Position numbers and translations under genes: made by a program. Shown piece by piece: positions 7,263-15,100 of a DNA stretch of 20,601 nucleotides. This DNA is from an uncultured bacterium. GTDB lineage: Bacteria; Verrucomicrobiota; Lentisphaeria; Victivallales; UBA1829. Numbering within the stretch: position 1 is the first letter of the stretch; each line of letters starts with the position of its first letter. The notes below the pieces were generated by a model. The model ran no database searches. It had not been told where the DNA came from and was given only the letters and a program-made list of their open reading frames with translations. The stretch is taken from assembly GCA_900548385.1 (NCBI GenBank), contig URKJ01000058.1, positions 1 through 20,601 on the forward strand, written 5' to 3'.

Positions 7263-8134
7263 ACGACGAACTCCTCAATATCATATTCATGTTCTTTCAT
7301 AGAGAAAAACTCCTGCAGCGCTATTTCAGCATCATAATAAACTTGCCTGATCCGGTTATATTCCAATAAATCATCTTTCGTTTCTAAAAGGCGTTTTTTG
7401 TCATGGAAAAAAACTTTCAAATCATACATATCGTGCCGTAATGATTCCTGAAAAAGCGGATGTTTGAATTCAAAATAACCGGCTATTGCCTGATCCTGTT
7501 CGTTGTTCTGCCAATGATTAATAACCGTGGTCAAACGATTGTAATCTGCATTGCGATAAAACATATTGAAACTACGGGGAAAATTAAGCTTGAATTGCGA
7601 ACATGCCAAACGCCATTTTTCCGAAGAACCGCCGACCCAAGAAAACGGAAGAAATACAACGCGACACCAGTTTCGGGAATAGGCAACATACCGAACCCCC
7701 TTTTCCCGATGTTCTTCTGATTTTTTAAGATATTTGGTCATGTAACAGGCAACCCCCTTATAATCTTCACCATGTGTCCATGTACATTTGCAAAAACCAA
7801 ATTTTTGGCGAGAAACAGAGCAAAAACCATTAATGAAAGTAATAAATTGTCTCATACTGGAAAGCCCCGGAATAAAACAGAGACAGTGAAAATGCCAGGA
7901 TCCCCGCTTCTGACGTTCCGCTACAAGAATATAACGGAAATCAAGATAATTTTTCTGTATCGCCGTTCTCATAATGTTCCACCGTGCCCCCGCTTCTTTA
8001 CGGGATTTGCAATTATCCTTAAAAGTCAAAGTAAAAAAGAAAGTTTTTCCCTGCCCGATACCGTGTAATTTCGAGAATGCAAATATATTCTCGCGGTCAC
8101 GGTAAACCGCTTTGCGCTGATACGAAGTAAGCAT
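7259..8134 (-). CDS. HUH rolling-circle replication initiator
   Basis: 291 residues, starting at ATG 8134 with AGGGG six bases upstream. The three motifs of HUH endonucleases appear in the normal order: motif 1 FFFTLTF (32-38), the metal-binding HFH triad in GSWHFHCLCF (81-83), and a motif 3 of the form YMTKYLKK (131-138) with the likely catalytic Tyr131 or Tyr135 and adjacent lysines. Such proteins nick the double-strand origin of the replicative form, stay covalently bound and start rolling-circle synthesis of the virion strand. It is the pII equivalent of the phage. The gene follows the pV-position gene and overlaps the start of the next small coat gene. The noncoding stretch just upstream (8135-8243) is rich in hairpins and could hold its origin. 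Confidence 0.85.
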   Translation of the reverse strand: MLTSYQRKAVYRDRENIFAFSKLHGIGQGKTFFFTLTFKDNCKSRKEAGARWNIMRTAIQKNYLDFRYILVAERQKRGSWHFHCLCFIPGLSSMRQFITFINGFCSVSRQKFGFCKCTWTHGEDYKGVACYMTKYLKKSEEHREKGVRYVAYSRNWCRVVFLPFSWVGGSSEKWRLACSQFKLNFPRSFNMFYRNADYNRLTTVINHWQNNEQDQAIAGYFEFKHPLFQESLRHDMYDLKVFFHDKKRLLETKDDLLEYNRIRQVYYDAEIALQEFFSMKEHEYDIEEFVV

Positions 8135-8154
8135 TTTTAACCCCTGCTAAAGTT

Positions 8155-8194
8155 AAAAAAGAAAATGCCATTTTTTGCGATCCCGGAAATGGCA
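8155..8194 (-). terminator. Terminator-like hairpin with T-tract before rep
   Basis: On the minus strand TGCCATTT (8194-8187) pairs with AAATGGCA (8173-8166) over a 13-base loop, followed at once by TTTTCTTTTTT (8165-8155). The form is that of a weak Rho-independent terminator placed between the pV-position gene and rep, which could reduce rep expression. The stem is AT-rich and the loop long, so an origin or packaging structure is an alternative. Confidence 0.4.
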
Positions 8195-8195
8195 A

Positions 8196-8239
8196 ACCGG
8201 CGTTCCCTTTTTGCGGAACCTACCGGAAGGTTAACCGGT
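8196..8239. other. Hairpin cluster upstream of rep, rolling-circle origin candidate
   Basis: Within 44 bases there are three CCGG words (8197, 8223, 8236), a stem GTTCC/GGAAC (8202-8206 with 8215-8219), a stem AACCT/AGGTT (8217-8221 with 8228-8232) and a stem ACCGG/CCGGT (8222-8226 with 8235-8239). These are overlapping, mutually exclusive hairpins. HUH initiators typically recognise such structures next to their nick site. No nick sequence could be identified by eye. Confidence 0.4.
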
Positions 8240-8243
8240 GCGT

Positions 8244-8519
8244 TTACTTCAAAGGCTCAAACGCTAAGGCCTTAGCAGGTGTAAAAGAAGTTTTCGAACG
8301 ATTACGGGAATCCATTAAAACTTCCGGATCAGATTCAAATACCGCACGAATGCGAGTCCCGGGCGCAACATCCTGTGGCATTTCAAGCAGAAATTTACCA
8401 CCCTCAAAAAGGAAAGTAGAATACCACTTATTGTTTTTCTCTGATTTGAACGGTTCCGAGAAGCGACCAATTACGACAATTAAGATGGCATACGGCGAGA
8501 TTTTCGAGAAATCAATCAT
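8244..8519 (-). CDS. Small protein in the ssDNA-binding (pV) position
   Basis: 91 residues starting MIDFSKISPY at ATG 8519, with GGGGA about eight bases upstream. It is the first gene of the leftward phage operon and precedes the rep gene. The sequence alternates hydrophobic and polar residues as in a small beta-barrel (ILIVVIGRFSEP, WYSTFLFEGGKFLLEM, TRIRAVFES) and has scattered Lys/Arg plus aromatic residues. That is compatible with an OB-fold single-stranded DNA-binding protein such as pV, which coats the virion strand before assembly. I do not recognise a family motif. The assignment depends on size, predicted strands and gene order, so it should be read as a hypothesis. Confidence 0.55.
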   Translation of the reverse strand: MIDFSKISPYAILIVVIGRFSEPFKSEKNNKWYSTFLFEGGKFLLEMPQDVAPGTRIRAVFESDPEVLMDSRNRSKTSFTPAKALAFEPLK

Positions 8520-8571
8520 TTTCTGTCCCCTGTTTTGGTTTGTTTTAATTACCTTAACAGGAGATTAAATA

Positions 8572-8628
8572 TCGCATAATAGAGTTTTATGTTGATTAAA
8601 ATCAAACATAAACCTTTATATTATGCGA
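8572..8628. other. dif-like palindrome, candidate XerCD attachment site (attP/att) of the phage
   Basis: TCGCATAATA (8572-8581) is exactly repeated in inverted form at 8619-8628, and TTTATGTTGATT (8586-8597) pairs with AATCAAACATAAA (8600-8612) with one bulged base. The whole can fold into a hairpin with an internal loop (8582-8585 against 8613-8618). Each strand reads CGCATAA, then 7 or 9 bases, then TTATGTT. E. coli dif has CGCATAA, 6 bases, TTATGTT, where the two words belong to the XerC and XerD arms. CTXphi uses two inverted dif-like sites folded as a hairpin in its single-stranded genome. The site lies at the compositional edge of the phage. A repressor operator is the main alternative. 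Confidence 0.55.
8576..8605 (-). promoter_or_regulatory. Candidate promoter of the phage operon
   Basis: On the minus strand TTGATT (8605-8600) and TATTAT (8581-8576) are separated by 18 bases and point to the pV-position gene, whose ATG is 57 bases downstream. The -10 box is good and the -35 box moderate. It lies inside the dif-like palindrome, so factors binding or folding there would affect transcription. Confidence 0.35.
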
Positions 8629-8859
8629 CGTTTTAAATGGTGCTGTAAAACAAGATTATTCTCTGCTGATGAAACAGAATTTTGATGAAGCCGAATGGAC
8701 AAACTGGATGTAAAGGTTTCAACTGTAACTTCTCTATTATAATGACTCTCTTATCCTGGTTGAGCTTTCTATCAGATAAGAAAGAGGAAATATTTAATGC
8801 CGTTTTATACTGATATATATCGTTTTATATCGGATAAAATAAAAAAATAGTTGCTGTGA

Positions 8860-8887
8860 TTGAAAGAGCGAAAAATGGTGCTAATAT
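8860..8887 (+). promoter_or_regulatory. Candidate promoter of the IclR-type gene
   Basis: TTGAAA (8860-8865) and TAATAT (8882-8887) are 16 bases apart. Transcription would begin near 8895, about 40 bases before the preferred start codon at 8938, which supports that start over the upstream in-frame codons. Confidence 0.4.
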
Positions 8888-8937
8888 ACAATATTTTGAT
8901 TTTTACAGATGCAGGAGTTTACGAAGGATTCGGGGAT

Positions 8938-9708
8938 ATGGCTATCCGGAAGAGAGATACAGTAAAGAATGGGGATAAAAGTTTTTCCAAACTGTTTGAT
9001 ATTATTGAAGAAATTGCCCGGAGTCGAAACGGGTTGAAAGGACGCGAAATAGCCGAGCGGAACGGACTGCCCGTCAGCACGGCATTCCGGATGCTGAAGT
9101 TCCTTGTCGAAAACGGATACCTGCGCAGCTCGGCTTCCACTTATACACTCGGCCTTGGAATCGCACGGCTGGGGAATATTGCGGCGGCTCAGAATCCTCT
9201 GCTGAAAGTCTCCCGCCCTCTCCTCGCGGAACTCTCCGCAAAAACAATGGAAACCGTACATCTGGCAGAATTGAAAGACCATCAAATCCTGTATGTCGAT
9301 AAAGTGGAAGGCGTCAGGTCGGTCCGGATGGGATCGCTGATCGGAAATTACTCTCCGCTTTTCTGCACCGGGATCGGCAAGGCGATTTTGGCGTTTCTGG
9401 ATTCGGAAACACTGGATGAACAGCTGCAAATGATCGAATGGAAACAGTACACAGACACCACGCTGCTGTCCGCCCCTGCCCTGCTCCGGGATCTCTCGGA
9501 AATACGGAAACGGGGATATGCGATTGATAATTGCGAACATGAAATCGGCGTTTACTGCCTTGCAGCGCCCATTCTGGACTATACTGGACATGCAGTTGCC
9601 GGAATCAGCATTTCCGGATCCGAATTGTATTTGCGCAACCGGACCGAAGAACTGGCGGCTCTTGTCAAAGATGCCGCGCTCCGGATCTCAAAAGAATATC
9701 ACGGATAA
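8938..9708 (+). CDS. IclR-family transcriptional regulator
   Basis: 256 residues from ATG 8938, which has AAGGA nine bases upstream; earlier in-frame codons would add an unconserved tail overlapping the likely promoter. The N-terminal winged helix is typical (SKLFDIIEEIA, GLKGREIAERNGLPVSTAFRMLKFLVENGYL, then a TYTLGLGIARLG wing/linker). The C-terminal effector-binding GAF-like domain shows METVHLAEL, ILYVDKVEG, the LFCTGIGKAILAF segment, a YAIDNCEHEIGVYCLAAPI stretch and AVAGISISG. IclR proteins bind DNA as dimers or tetramers and respond to small metabolites, often sugars or aromatic acids. It precedes two paralogous epimerase-like genes in the same direction and may control them. The effector is unknown. 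Confidence 0.9.
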   Translation: MAIRKRDTVKNGDKSFSKLFDIIEEIARSRNGLKGREIAERNGLPVSTAFRMLKFLVENGYLRSSASTYTLGLGIARLGNIAAAQNPLLKVSRPLLAELSAKTMETVHLAELKDHQILYVDKVEGVRSVRMGSLIGNYSPLFCTGIGKAILAFLDSETLDEQLQMIEWKQYTDTTLLSAPALLRDLSEIRKRGYAIDNCEHEIGVYCLAAPILDYTGHAVAGISISGSELYLRNRTEELAALVKDAALRISKEYHG

Positions 9709-9745
9709 TTCCTGGCATCTCCTTTTCCTGACAGCTGACTGTTTA

Positions 9746-9762
9746 TTGCTTCATTTGCATAA
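9746..9762. promoter_or_regulatory. 17-bp element shared by both epimerase genes (copy 1)
   Basis: TTGCTTCATTTGCATAA lies 86 bases upstream of the start of the -35 box of the first epimerase-like gene. The identical 17 bases occur at 10936-10952, 87 bases upstream of the -35 box of the second gene, while the rest of the two upstream regions differ. A regulator binding site is the simplest reading; the IclR-type neighbour is a candidate. Confidence 0.5.
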
Positions 9763-9831
9763 AATAATGTCTTCCCCTGTAAAATGTCATTTCTTTACAT
9801 ACAGCTTTTCAAGAAAAAGTTTCTGCGATTA

Positions 9832-9859
9832 TTGCAAAAAGTGATTCAGACAGTATTCT
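9832..9859 (+). promoter_or_regulatory. Candidate promoter of the first epimerase-like gene
   Basis: TTGCAA (9832-9837), 16-base spacer, TATTCT (9854-9859), 48 bases before the start codon at 9907. The second paralog has the same -35 word in the same place relative to the shared 17-bp element. Confidence 0.4.
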
Positions 9860-9906
9860 TACCATATCAGCCAAAAAGTCTGCAAACGAAAAACAGAAGG
9901 TGAAGT

Positions 9907-10902
9907 ATGAGCAAAAAAGTTCTTGTTCTCGGAGCGACCGGTGCAATGGGACGTTATCTGGTTCCCTGTCTTGCGGAAATGGGGTATCAGGTGGATGGCG
10001 TTTCCGTGGAAGACAAGGTCAGCGATCTGCCCAATGTAAATTATATCAAAGCCAATGCAAAAGATAAAACGGTTCTTGCATCGCTGTTGAAAAACGGATA
10101 CGATGGAATCGTCGATTTCATGTGGTATCCGACCGGCGAACTGCCGTTTGCCGTGCCGCGTTTCCTGGATCATACCGAGCATTACATTTTTCTTTCCAGC
10201 TGCCGAGTCTATGATGATCTGGAACATCCGGTCAAAGAAACCTCGCCCCGGCTCCTGGATTCCACAAAAGACGTTCTTCTCCGCAACTCCGATGATTACA
10301 GTATTTACAAAGCCCGCGGCGAGAATATTCTGAACGGTCTCCCGAAAAAAAACTGGACGATTGTCCGACCCGCCACGACGTATTCGTTCATGCGTTATCA
10401 GCTTGTAACACTGGAAGCGGCAGATACGGTCGGGCGTGCAATGGCGGGGAAAGCCGTCGTTGTTCCGGAACAGGCCCGAAAGGTTCAGGCTACGATGAGC
10501 TGGGGCGGCGATGTGGCTCAGATGATCGCGCGGCTTCTGTTCCGCGAAGAAGCTCTGCGGGAAACTTACTCCGTCACGACATCCGAACATCATTCCTGGG
10601 AGGAAATTGCCGATTATTACAAAGATATCTGCAACCTGAAAGCCGTCTGGGTGGATAAGGAGGATTATCTCAAAATCCTGAATCCGGATCCGTACTGGCT
10701 CGGAGCAAGATGGCAGTTGGAATATGCACGGCTTTTTGAGAGAGTCATGGACAATTCCAAAATCCTTGCCGCCACCGGGATGAAACAGGAGGACCTGATG
10801 CCGCTTTACGACGGTCTCAAACTCGAAATTTCCCGCTGCCCGGAAAATCATGCATGGCCGGTCAACAAAGCGATGGACGAATATCTGGCGTCAATGCAAT
10901 AA
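9907..10902 (+). CDS. NAD-dependent epimerase/dehydratase-like protein (extended SDR), copy 1
   Basis: 331 residues from ATG 9907 with AGGTGA just upstream. The N-terminal Rossmann motif is GATGAMG (residues 9-15). A serine-rich strand FLSS (95-98) and the Tyr131-x3-Lys135 pair in DDYSIYKARGE supply the usual SDR active-site residues. WTIVRPATTYS and the later conserved part (ADYYKDICNLKAVWVDKEDYL) follow the pattern of sugar-nucleotide epimerases and related reductases. The protein is cytoplasmic, with no signal peptide. It is followed by a close paralog in the same direction and preceded by an IclR-type regulator, suggesting an inducible carbohydrate or uronate pathway. The substrate cannot be named from sequence. 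Confidence 0.85.
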   Translation: MSKKVLVLGATGAMGRYLVPCLAEMGYQVDGVSVEDKVSDLPNVNYIKANAKDKTVLASLLKNGYDGIVDFMWYPTGELPFAVPRFLDHTEHYIFLSSCRVYDDLEHPVKETSPRLLDSTKDVLLRNSDDYSIYKARGENILNGLPKKNWTIVRPATTYSFMRYQLVTLEAADTVGRAMAGKAVVVPEQARKVQATMSWGGDVAQMIARLLFREEALRETYSVTTSEHHSWEEIADYYKDICNLKAVWVDKEDYLKILNPDPYWLGARWQLEYARLFERVMDNSKILAATGMKQEDLMPLYDGLKLEISRCPENHAWPVNKAMDEYLASMQ

Positions 10903-10925
10903 AGCGGGAATCGTTGTTCCGCTTT
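10901..10925 (+). terminator. Hairpin after the first epimerase gene
   Basis: AAAGCGG (10901-10907) pairs with CCGCTTT (10919-10925), extended by AA/TT past one bulged G, directly at the stop codon. No good T-run follows, so it may be only a weak terminator or an mRNA-end stabiliser. Confidence 0.35.
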
Positions 10926-10935
10926 CGTCTCAATC

Positions 10936-10952
10936 TTGCTTCATTTGCATAA
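10936..10952. promoter_or_regulatory. 17-bp element shared by both epimerase genes (copy 2)
   Basis: Identical to the 17 bases at 9746-9762 and at the same distance (87 bases) from the -35 box of its gene. Further TTGCA-containing words (TTTGCAT near 10985, TTGCAAAC at 11023, ATGCAA near 11052) crowd this upstream region. Confidence 0.5.
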
Positions 10953-11022
10953 TAAGACGGTTTGTTTTTGCAACAGAGCCACGGTTTGCATGGTCTTTTT
11001 CTGAAAAGAAAAGCGGAGACGG

Positions 11023-11051
11023 TTGCAAACGGCTTCCGGCGCAAGTACTGT
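11023..11051 (+). promoter_or_regulatory. Candidate promoter of the second epimerase-like gene
   Basis: TTGCAA (11023-11028), 17-base spacer, TACTGT (11046-11051), 57 bases before the start codon at 11109. The layout matches the promoter of the first copy. Confidence 0.4.
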
Positions 11052-11108
11052 ATGCAAGGAATTCCGCAGACGCGGATTCATTTATGAAACGAAAAAAGAG
11101 GTTGGAGC

Positions 11109-12104
11109 ATGACAAAAAAAGTTTTAGTTCTCGGTGCGACGGGCGCGATGGGCAAATATCTGGTGCCGCGTTTTGCGGAAATGGGGTATCAGGTGGATGG
11201 CGTTTCCTTTGACGATGTGACAAGCGGGCTTCCAAACGTAACGTATCTCAAAGCGAACGCCAAGGACAAAGATGTACTGCGTCAGCTGCTGGCGAAAAAA
11301 TACGACGGCATTGTCGATTTCATGATCTACCCCACCGGCGACCTCCCCTATTATCTGCCGCAGATGCTGGACAACACCGATCATTATATCTATCTTTCCA
11401 GCTACCGGATTTATGACAATAAGGAACACCCGGTCAAAGAGAGTTCGCCCCGGCTGATTGACACAGCAGACAATCTTATCCTGCGCAACTCCGATGATTA
11501 CAGCATCTACAAAGCCCGCGGCGAAAACATCGTCCGCGCATTGCCGAAGAAGAACTGGACCATTATCCGTCCAGCGATCACTTATTCGCTCATGCGTTAT
11601 CAGCTTGTCACTCTTGAAGCGCCGAATACCGTCGGCCGCGCATTTGCGGGGAAAGCGGTTGTTGTTCCGGAACAGGCTCGTGATGTTCAGGCTACGATGA
11701 GCTGGGCCGGCGATGTGGCGCGTATGATCGCCGGACTTCTGTTTAATGAAAAAGCCCGCGGCGAAGTCTTCACCGTCGCCACAGCGGAGCATCATACCTG
11801 GGGTGAAATCGCCGATTATTACAAAGATATCTGCAACCTGAAAGCCGTCTGGGTTGACAAGGAGGATTATCTTAAAATTCTGAATCCGGATCCGTACTGT
11901 CCCGGAGCAAGATGGCAGCTTGAGTATGACCGTCTGTTCGACCGGATCATGGACAACTCCAAGGTTCTTGCCGCAACGGGAATGAAACAGGAAGAGCTGA
12001 TGCCGCTTTATGACGGACTCAAGCATGAAATCGCCCGCTGTCCAAGAGATTTCCAGTGGCCGGAAAACAAGCTCATGGACGATTATCTGAACAAGATGAA
12101 GTAA
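11109..12104 (+). CDS. NAD-dependent epimerase/dehydratase-like protein (extended SDR), copy 2
   Basis: 331 residues, the same length as the preceding paralog and about three quarters identical to it by eye, from ATG 11109 with GAGGTTGGAG upstream. It keeps GATGAMG at 9-15, FLSS replaced by YLSS at 95-98, and the Tyr131-x3-Lys135 pair in DDYSIYKARGE. The two genes therefore arose by tandem duplication and both retain the catalytic residues, so neither is a decayed copy. The main differences are in the N-terminal half and around residues 200-230. A stretch of 44 bases (11811-11854) is identical to 10609-10652, although neighbouring codons differ synonymously. The gene ends just before a strong terminator. 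The substrate is unknown. Confidence 0.85.
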   Translation: MTKKVLVLGATGAMGKYLVPRFAEMGYQVDGVSFDDVTSGLPNVTYLKANAKDKDVLRQLLAKKYDGIVDFMIYPTGDLPYYLPQMLDNTDHYIYLSSYRIYDNKEHPVKESSPRLIDTADNLILRNSDDYSIYKARGENIVRALPKKNWTIIRPAITYSLMRYQLVTLEAPNTVGRAFAGKAVVVPEQARDVQATMSWAGDVARMIAGLLFNEKARGEVFTVATAEHHTWGEIADYYKDICNLKAVWVDKEDYLKILNPDPYCPGARWQLEYDRLFDRIMDNSKVLAATGMKQEELMPLYDGLKHEIARCPRDFQWPENKLMDDYLNKMK

Positions 12105-12115
12105 AATCCACTGGA

Positions 12116-12160
12116 AAAACGGCGTCCGTTTCCAATGCCAGGAGAAGCGGACGCCGTTTT
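12116..12160. terminator. Bidirectional Rho-independent terminator
   Basis: AAAACGGCGTCCG (12116-12128) and CGGACGCCGTTTT (12148-12160) form a perfect 13-bp stem with A-run and T-run ends around a 19-base loop. It lies between the stop codons of two converging genes (12104 and 12171) and can stop transcription from both sides. Confidence 0.85.
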
Positions 12161-12170
12161 ATATGTGCAA

Positions 12171-15100
12171 TCAGGCTTCCTGATGCTGTTTGCGGATTTC
12201 CGCAATGAAGGAATTCAAATGCATCAGGTCCAGTTTACCGCTGGCAAGGATCGGCAGTTTATCCACCCGCCAGTAATTCTGCGGACGCGGAATCCAGAGA
12301 TTCGGAATACAGCGATCCCGCAGTTGTGTGTTCAGCTCCTCCGGAGTTCGTTTCAGCTCGTCGGTATGCAGAACGACAAGCGCCTCTCCTTTCACCGGAT
12401 CGGGAATACCGGAGACCGCAATGCAACGCTCCTCGGATCCGGAAAGCTCATTCATGATACATTCCAGCATTTCATGCGGGACCATTTCGCCCGCGATCTT
12501 GCTGAATCTTGAGAGCCGTCCGCTGATCGTGATATATCCGTCAATATCCATCCGGGCAATGTCTCCGGTATCATACCAGCCGTGGTCAAGAACGCGGGCG
12601 GTCTGCACCGGGTCGTCCAGATACCCCTGCATGACATTCGGTCCCTTGACCAGCATTAACCCGTCGGTATCCGGCGGGAGCTCCACTCCGGTAACGGGAT
12701 CCACGATTTTGACACAGATGCCCGGCATTGCCGCGCCGATACTGCCCGGACGGCCGATGTCTTTTCCCAGTTCCAGAATGGAGCTGCCGACGTTGATCGA
12801 CACGATCGGGGAAAGTTCCGTGCAGCCGTATCCCTCCACCAGTTTGATACGCCCGTTCATCTTCTCTGCGAATTTATCCGCAAGATCCGAACGCAGTTTT
12901 TCCGCTCCGACGATTGCCAGCCGGACGGAATCGAACTGGTCCGGCGTACAGCGGCGGAGATAAGACTGCATAAAAGTCGGAGTCGCAAGCAGAATCGAAA
13001 GCTGATGCTCTTTCAATGCGCGGCCGACCATCGTGCAGTCAAGCGGAGAAACGACATAAACAACTTTGCAGGCGATCACCAGCGGCATCCAGAATCCGGT
13101 CGTAAAACCGAATGAATGGAACAGCGGAAGATTGCCCAGCAGTTTGTCATGGTTGGTCCACCCCATGACGCGGGTAAAGGAATAAAGATCGCCGTTGATA
13201 TTGCGGTGCGAAAGCATAACCCCTTTCGGCTCTCCGGTCGAACCGCTGGAAAACAACAGAACCGCGGTGCCGAACAGATCGCGGTGCGAAACCGGAGAAA
13301 CAAGATTCATCAGCTCCTGATGGGGAAGCACCGCCGCCAGAAACGCCCACCGGAGTTTTGCCGTTTTCGGAATTTCCGCCGCAAGATCTTCCAGAAAAAC
13401 CATTTCCGGAAGCGGCTGACGATTCAGTTTCGCCAGGAATTTCCGGCTGGTGAGGATATGTGTCATCCCCGCCTTGCGGATGGAATAACGGAGCGTTTCA
13501 TCGGAAACGGTGAAATTCAGCGGGGAAGGAACTTTGTCGGCAATCATGACGGCGAGAAGAGCCACTGCGTTCACGACCATGTTCGGAAGCATGACGCCGA
13601 CATACTTCGTTTCTTCCGGAACAAGTTTGCGTATGGTGCGGGAAAGGACAATCGCCCCGACGAGAGTCTGAAACAGATTCAGTTTCTTCCCGTCATAGTC
13701 TTCCAGAATCACACGGAACGGATGCCGCTTCGCATGTTTCGCCACCTGATAATGCAGAGTACGTTCCTCTTTCCGCGGATGCAATTCCGCTTCCGCGCCA
13801 AGTTCACTGACCGCCTGCCGGAGCTGAAACGCGGAAAACGGCTTCGGAACAGGCTTGCCGATCGACACACTTGCCGGACAGGGCAGCTCCTGCGGAATCC
13901 GGAATTTGATCCTGCCGTAATAATAACTGAAAATGCTCCCCCAGAGCATTCCAAGGCTCACGGGGATCACTGGAACATCAAGGTCGTCCGGCAGCATACG
14001 GGAATATCCGGCTTTGAAATCATCGGTCAACCCGTTTCGGGTGACTTTCCCTTCGGGGAAGATGCAGACGATTTCCCCTGCCCTCAACGCGTTCTGAACT
14101 TTTCCGAACATCTCCTGCATACGGCGCGGCCCGGCGGCTGGGACCTCGATGAATCCCATCATGCGGGCAAACGGATGAAGCAATGGATTCTTATAATAAT
14201 CCTCATGCATCAGGAAATGTATGTTGCGGGAGGTACAGGAGGTGATCAGCATCGCATCCACGAATGAAACGTGATTGGAAACCAGCAGTGCCGGTCCATG
14301 CTCCGGGATATTTTCCGCTCCGTGAATCTGCAGCCGATACAGGGAACGGGTCATGGCAACCACAAGAAAACGGAGCAGAAGAAGCGGTTGGAGAATCATC
14401 GAGATCACCGTCACTCCGATTGTCAGAAGAGCGATCAGCAGGAACAACTGCGGCGGAGTCAGCGCGGGAATCCACTGAACCGTCTGTTCGACCCATGCAG
14501 GGGTGCCGGACGGCAGTTTTTCCGCTCCGATCATCAGCAGAAATACGACCGCCGAAGTCAGCAGAACAAACGTGAAACAGACTGCATTGGACAATGCAAG
14601 AGCCGCACCGCGGGCAGCGGGATTCAGCCGCTGCTGCAAAAACGCCCGGAGCGGGATCACAAAAAAACCGCCGCTGACACCGCCCGCCATCAGCCACAGC
14701 AGACAGAGCGGGTGCAGAAGAAGCGTCCCCAGCATCCCCGCAGGTCCCGGACAGTATACCGCGAGCGGGAGAAAAACCGCGATTCCGATCGCTCCGAACG
14801 GAACAAACCCAAGTTCGATCGTGTTGCGGGACAACCGTCCGCAGAGATAGCAGCCGAGTCCCATGCCAATCGCCGGAGCCAGCTGCAGCGCGGCAATCTC
14901 AAGTTCGCCGCCGAATTCCGGCAGCGTATATTTGGCAAACATCACAAGGATCGTCTGAATCGCGACTCCAATACCGACGAAGAACGCATCGCCGAACGCG
15001 GAAAGAAAGATCGAGAGACGTTCGGTCAGCGCGTTCCATCCCTGTTTCAGACTCTGAAACGCGTTCGTCCTCCGTTTGCGGAAATGCTGTTCGTACTCCG

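Larger units (their letters stand above)
8520..8937. other. Intergenic region of 418 bases at the phage/chromosome junction
   Basis: No convincing gene is present. It holds the leader of the phage operon (8520-8570), the dif-like palindrome (8572-8628), a short open stretch ending at TAA 8711-8713 that lacks a start, a good -10 word TATAAT at 8738-8743 without a clear -35, and an AT-rich stretch (8801-8845) with CGTTTTATA at 8801 and again around 8821 plus the small palindrome TTTTAT-ATCGG-ATAAAA. The last may be an operator for the IclR-type regulator that follows. Confidence 0.5.

Noticed and set aside
8612..8713. Open stretch without a start, ending at TAA 8711-8713, possibly the tail of a gene cut by phage integration
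   Set aside because: Only about 33 codons, no recognisable motif, and open runs of this size are common by chance in AT-rich DNA.
9859..10851. Leftward open frame of 330 codons opposite the first epimerase gene
   Set aside because: Shadow frame; the second paralog shows a similar antisense frame and the rightward frame carries the SDR motifs.
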